From NCBI RefSeq assembly GCF_036174265.1, contig NZ_CP108055.1, forward strand, positions 3,348,001 through 3,412,000: a DNA stretch of 64,000 bases, written 5' to 3'. Position 1 is the first letter of the stretch; the number at the start of each line of letters is the position of its first letter. Below, one piece after another: positions 60,803 to 64,000 of this stretch. This stretch comes from Streptomyces sp. NBC_00285. Lineage in GTDB: Bacteria > Actinomycetota > Actinomycetes > Streptomycetales > Streptomycetaceae. The translations under genes were made by a program, and so were the position numbers. The notes under the pieces were generated by a model. That model was not told the DNA's origin and searched no databases. It saw only the letters and a list, made by a program, of their open reading frames with translations.

Positions 60803-61720
60803 ATGTGGTGGGGAGTGGCGGCGGCCCTGTTGGCGAACACCCTGTACAGCGTCGGCTTCGTCCTGGAGAAAAGGGCTCTCACCGCCCTGCCCGAGGTGTC
60901 GATCCGGCACCCCGCCAAGCTGCTGGGGCTCGTCCTCAGGAGCCCGCTCTGGATCGGCGGTTCGCTGTCGCTGGCCGCCGGGTTCGGGGCGCAGCTCGCG
61001 GTCTACCGGACGCTGCCGATCGCGGCCGCGCAGGGCATCTTCGTCTCCGGTCTGGTGCTGCTGGTCCTGCTGTCGTCGCGGCTGCTGGGCGAGGAGACGA
61101 GTGGGCGGGAGCGGTACGCGCTGGGTGCCATCCTCGCCGCGCTGCTCATGGTCGTCCTCTCCCTGAAGGAGGGTTCGGACCACGTCAGCCGGGACGCCCC
61201 GTATCCGCTGATCCTGCTGGTGTGCGTGCCGTCGCTGGCGGCGGGCGTGTGGCTGTACGGGTCCGCCGAGCGGCGTACCCGGCACCGGCACCGGATGCCG
61301 ACGACCGGCGTCGAGTACGGCGTGGCGGTGGGCCTGCTGTACGGGGTCAGCTCGCTCGCGATCAAGGGCGTGTCGAGTTATCTGTCGTCAACTGGATTGG
61401 GTGGAGCGGTACTTGAACTTTTGAGGTCCCCGTATCCGTATCTCCTGTTGTTCACCGGAGCGTTCGGTCTGGTGATGTCACAGGCGGCGCTGCAGCGCTG
61501 CCGGGCCTCGCTGATCGTGCCGGTGTGCACGACGGTGACCTGCCTGTACACAGCGGTGCTCGGCACGCTCTCGTTCGGCGAGTCCCTGCCCCACGACCCG
61601 GTGCGGCTCGCGCTGCGCCTCGCGGGGACGGTACTCGCCGTCGCCGTACTGCTGGCCATGCCCAAGCACGATCCGGCGCCCAAACCTCCCGTAGGTGCCA
61701 AGGAGTTGACACCCCCATGA
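60803..61720 (+). CDS. EamA/DMT-type membrane transporter or flippase
   Basis: 305 aa with nine or ten hydrophobic segments (for example WWGVAAALLANTLYSVGFVLEKRAL, VYRTLPIAAAQGIFVSGLVLLVLL). It is of the small multidrug/EamA-like superfamily used also by undecaprenyl-phosphate-sugar flippases such as ArnE/F. It lies 12 nt after the methyltransferase and overlaps the Trm112-like gene by 4 nt. In this locus a role in flipping a lipid-linked sugar is attractive but unproven. Confidence 0.8.
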   Translation: MWWGVAAALLANTLYSVGFVLEKRALTALPEVSIRHPAKLLGLVLRSPLWIGGSLSLAAGFGAQLAVYRTLPIAAAQGIFVSGLVLLVLLSSRLLGEETSGRERYALGAILAALLMVVLSLKEGSDHVSRDAPYPLILLVCVPSLAAGVWLYGSAERRTRHRHRMPTTGVEYGVAVGLLYGVSSLAIKGVSSYLSSTGLGGAVLELLRSPYPYLLLFTGAFGLVMSQAALQRCRASLIVPVCTTVTCLYTAVLGTLSFGESLPHDPVRLALRLAGTVLAVAVLLAMPKHDPAPKPPVGAKELTPP

Positions 61721-61944
61721 ATCCCGACGACCCGCTGCTGGAGATCCTGGCCTGCCCGCTCGACAAGGGCCCCCTGCACCTCGTACCGCCGAACGGGTCG
61801 GCGTCCGCCGAGGAAGCCCTGTACAACCCGCGGCTGCACCGCCGCTACCCGGTCGTCGACGGCATCCCGCAGCTGCTGCCGTCCTCCGGGGAGCAGGTCT
61901 CGGACGACGAACACGAAGAGCTCCTGAAGAGGATGGCTCCGTGA
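61717..61944 (+). CDS. Trm112-like small protein
   Basis: 75 aa. LLEILACPLDKGPLHLVPP, then LHRRYPVVDGIPQLLPS are the two halves of a Trm112p-like fold. The zinc-ribbon Cys are mostly lost: only one Cys (ACP) is visible. Trm112 proteins activate methyltransferases; here it lies between two methyltransferase genes in the same operon. The start overlaps the transporter stop. Confidence 0.8.
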   Translation: MNPDDPLLEILACPLDKGPLHLVPPNGSASAEEALYNPRLHRRYPVVDGIPQLLPSSGEQVSDDEHEELLKRMAP

Positions 61945-61977
61945 GCCCCGGAGGAACCCCGTGAGAGGGACGACTAC

Positions 61978-62802
61978 ATGACGACCACGCTGGCGGCACG
62001 GTTAGCGCCCTTCCTGCCCACCCGTCTGGTCGCGGCGGCCGCCCGGGCCGTCTACCCGCGCTTCGAGCCGGAGCTCGCGCGGCTCGACGAGCTGTGCCCG
62101 GCGGACTGCGGGACGGCGGTCGACGTGGGCGGCTGGTACGGGCCGTGGACACGCCGGCTGGCCGGCCGGGCGCGGCAGGTGGTGACGGTCGAGCCGGTGC
62201 CCCATCTGGCCCGGCTGCTGACCTCGGCGGCCCCGGCGAACGTCCGGGTCGTCCAGGCCGCCGCCACGGACCGGCCCGGCACCGCCCGGCTGTGGCTGCC
62301 GCCGGACGACGCGGGCGACCGCGGGGTGTCCTCCCTGGTCCGGCGCGACATCCACGGCCGGGCACTGGACGTCCGCTGCGTCACGCTGGACGAACTGGTC
62401 CTGAAGGACGTCGGCTTCATCAAGATCGACGTGGACGGCAGCGAGCTGGCGGTGCTGCGCGGGGCGACCGGCATCCTCGCGCGTGACCGGCCCGCGCTCT
62501 TCGTCGAGCTGGAGTCCCGCATCCAGCCGATCGGCCCGGTGGTGACCTATCTGTCCCTGCTCGGCTACGACGGCTGGGTGCTGCCCCGCGCCACCTGGGT
62601 GCCGCTGGCCGGCTTCCCGCTGGAGGCGCACCAGGAGACAGCCTCGTACGTGGTCGCCCAGGGCCTCCTGCGCCGGGTCCTGCCCTTCCTGCACCGCCCT
62701 CGGTACGTCAACTCGGTCCTCTTCCTGCCCGACGGCCGCCGCCCCGGTGTCAGTGCCGTGGGGGACGATGGGGAGCATGCCCTCCGGAAAGCCCCCGGCT
62801 AG
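61978..62802 (+). CDS. FkbM-family methyltransferase with a TTA codon
   Basis: 274 aa. AVDVGGWYGPWTRRLAGRAR is motif I, VTVEPVPHLARLL the acidic strand-2 end, and IKIDVDGSELAVLRGATGIL is the FkbM signature. It methylates a sugar or polyketide hydroxyl. Leu9 is encoded by TTA (62002-62004), so translation may need the bldA tRNA. ATG 61978 has GAGAGG upstream. It is the last glycan-related gene of the operon, and its 3' end overlaps the next gene by 26 nt. Confidence 0.88.
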   Translation: MTTTLAARLAPFLPTRLVAAAARAVYPRFEPELARLDELCPADCGTAVDVGGWYGPWTRRLAGRARQVVTVEPVPHLARLLTSAAPANVRVVQAAATDRPGTARLWLPPDDAGDRGVSSLVRRDIHGRALDVRCVTLDELVLKDVGFIKIDVDGSELAVLRGATGILARDRPALFVELESRIQPIGPVVTYLSLLGYDGWVLPRATWVPLAGFPLEAHQETASYVVAQGLLRRVLPFLHRPRYVNSVLFLPDGRRPGVSAVGDDGEHALRKAPG

Positions 62803-63364
62803 TCCCTTCACCGTCCACGACTTCCAGCTGGTCCTGCTGCGCCGCATGGCCGACCACAACCCGGGCCCGGTGGAGGACGCCCGGCACCTCCTGGGCGTCT
62901 CGGTCGCGGACATGCGGGAGGCCAACAGGCGATGGCAGGCCATGGTCCGCTCTCCGCGGTCCCGCGCCGCCACCTCCCGGTACCGCTCGGTCCTCGGCAC
63001 CCCCGAGACCGTCCTGACCCGGAAGATCGGCGACCTGGAGTGCGAGGCATGGCTCTGGCCCGTTCCGCTCTGGGCCGACCTCCGCTTCGAGGTGCTCCTC
63101 TCGCCGACCGGCGCAGTCTGGAACGAGTGGCTGATCCGCGCGCCGGGAGCCGAGGGCCCCGACCTGCGCACCCTCGCCGACCTCACCCCCTGGTCCTGCA
63201 CGGTCGACGAGGCGGCCCGCGCCTTCGCCCCGGCCCGACCCCTGGAGGGCACGGCCCCGACCCGCTGGGGCCTGACGTTCACGGCACCGGACGCGGAGGG
63301 CGTACGGCACGAGGTGGTGGCCGAGTTCACCTGGGGCCTGCTGCAACGACTGACGGTGCGCTGA
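62777..63364 (+). CDS. Conserved hypothetical protein
   Basis: 195 aa, unrecognised. FTVHDFQLVLLRRMADHNPGP resembles a short helical start, then WLWPVPLWADLRFEVLLSP and LTPWSCTVDEAARAF give an alpha/beta region. No signal peptide or membrane helix. ATG 62777 is preceded by GGGGAG; ATG 62768 is also in frame. It overlaps the FkbM gene by 26 nt. It converges with the last gene, with only 4 nt between the stops. Function unknown. Confidence 0.65.
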   Translation: MPSGKPPASPFTVHDFQLVLLRRMADHNPGPVEDARHLLGVSVADMREANRRWQAMVRSPRSRAATSRYRSVLGTPETVLTRKIGDLECEAWLWPVPLWADLRFEVLLSPTGAVWNEWLIRAPGAEGPDLRTLADLTPWSCTVDEAARAFAPARPLEGTAPTRWGLTFTAPDAEGVRHEVVAEFTWGLLQRLTVR

Positions 63365-63368
63365 GCGC

Positions 63369-63998
63369 CTACCGGTCGTCCCGGGCCGGCCCGGTGGTTC
63401 GGTGTCGGGTGCCCACGAGGGTGGCCAGGTCGGCGGCCAGGGGGATCTCGATCGTGTCCAGGGCGGGGTGCCGCAGCCACTCCATGCGGGGCCGGTCCAC
63501 CGAACCTTCGTGTCTGGGCGGCCAGTCCGTCGCCGGGGTGAAGTCGTCGATCACGATCCTGCCGCCGGGGGTGAGGAGACGGGCCGGGTCGGCCGGGGGG
63601 TCGTCGGGGGTCTTGCCGGTGCCGCCGCCGTCGAGGACCAGGACGTCGTAGGGGCCGTGGTCCTCGATGCGGCGCCAGTCGTCGTGGAGGATCCGCACGT
63701 CGGGACGGTCGGCGAAGACCTCCGCGGCCACCCGCGCCCGGCCCGGGTCCCGCTCGACACCGATCAGCCGTACGCCCGCACGCGCTCCCGAGGCCAGCCA
63801 CGCGAGGCCCACCCCGCAGCCGGTGCCCGTCTCCCCCACCCGGCCCCGGGCCCCGCCCGCCAACGCGTGCAGCAGGCGGCCCTGTTCGGGACGGCAGGAG
63901 TAGGGGAAGCCGTGGGCGCGGGCCGCAGCGAGGGCTCGGCCGACCAGCGGGGGCAGGTGGGGTTCGTTGTCGTACGCGTCCGTTCCGGAGATCGACAT
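63369..63998 (-). CDS. Class I SAM-dependent methyltransferase (O-methyltransferase-like)
   Basis: 209 aa from ATG 63998. RVGETGTGCGVGLAWLASG is SAM motif I, IGVERDPGRARVAAEVF motif II and YDVLVLDGGGTGKTPDDP the motif-IV region; LTPGGRIVIDDFTP ends the core. It resembles small-molecule O-methyltransferases. Only two bases of window remain upstream, so its ribosome site and any longer start cannot be checked. Confidence 0.8.
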   Translation of the reverse strand: MSISGTDAYDNEPHLPPLVGRALAAARAHGFPYSCRPEQGRLLHALAGGARGRVGETGTGCGVGLAWLASGARAGVRLIGVERDPGRARVAAEVFADRPDVRILHDDWRRIEDHGPYDVLVLDGGGTGKTPDDPPADPARLLTPGGRIVIDDFTPATDWPPRHEGSVDRPRMEWLRHPALDTIEIPLAADLATLVGTRHRTTGPARDDR

Positions 63999-64000
63999 GG

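Overview
The window is high-GC actinobacterial chromosomal DNA, almost certainly Streptomyces. The signs are: strong G/C bias at third codon positions, frequent GTG/TTG starts, many 4-nt ATGA/GTGA stop-start overlaps, Tat-type secreted hydrolases, DUF397/XRE/anti-sigma-like regulatory sets, and only three TTA (bldA-type) leucine codons that I could find in accepted genes. No rRNA, tRNA, CRISPR array or transposase was seen. No gene-free stretch exceeds about 300 bases.

Layout. (1) 1-7140: a sugar catabolism/uptake block: a zinc dehydrogenase (cut by the window edge), a U32-like TIM-barrel protein, a ChvE/XylF-type sugar ABC transporter (binding lipoprotein, double ATPase, permease) and aldose 1-epimerase. 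(2) 7316-9058: a PLP aminotransferase with an odd Met/Pro-rich tandem-repeat tail. (3) 9129-19980: a secondary-metabolite block on the minus strand resembling an indigoidine/minimycin (C-nucleoside) locus: PRPP synthetase, old-yellow enzyme, pseudouridine-5'-phosphate glycosidase (IndA/MinB type), small tautomerase, an indigoidine-synthetase-type NRPS carrying a frameshift, DMT exporter, eukaryote-like uracil phosphoribosyltransferase (MinD type), a TrpF-like protein lacking the usual Cys, and a nitroreductase, with a divergent MarR regulator.

(4) 20073-24401: secreted GH43 arabinanase, then a polymorphic-toxin module (two SUKH-type immunity proteins, HNH-like toxin, WXG100/CpnT-N-like carrier). 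(5) 24462-33559: regulators (anti-sigma-like ATPase, XRE/DUF397), small hypotheticals, two secreted intradiol dioxygenases, a TetR/MFS efflux pair with clear operators, a DUF4360 protein, a deletion scar joining remnants of a MarR gene and an alpha/beta hydrolase, and an Rrf2 regulator. (6) 33694-47439: arabinan/galactan use: GH35, GH51, second GH43, sugar ABC transporter, lactonase and IclR regulator. It is interrupted by an ImmA-like / MAB_1171c-like / FAD-monooxygenase trio. Three promoters (20-kb arabinanase, ABC operon, iclR) share a TTCGA-N4-TCGAA-like box about 22 nt downstream of the -10.

(7) 47693-49753: a TerD domain fused to a PD-(D/E)XK nuclease-like domain, with a TTA codon. (8) 49775-63364: a cell-envelope glycan locus: PucR-type regulator, DUF2613-like and DUF3068 proteins, GT4 glycosyltransferase, methyltransferases, an AftD-like GT-C arabinofuranosyltransferase, a condensation-domain acyltransferase-like protein carrying an in-frame palindromic repeat, a DMT transporter, a Trm112-like protein and an FkbM methyltransferase. 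A minus-strand methyltransferase closes the window.
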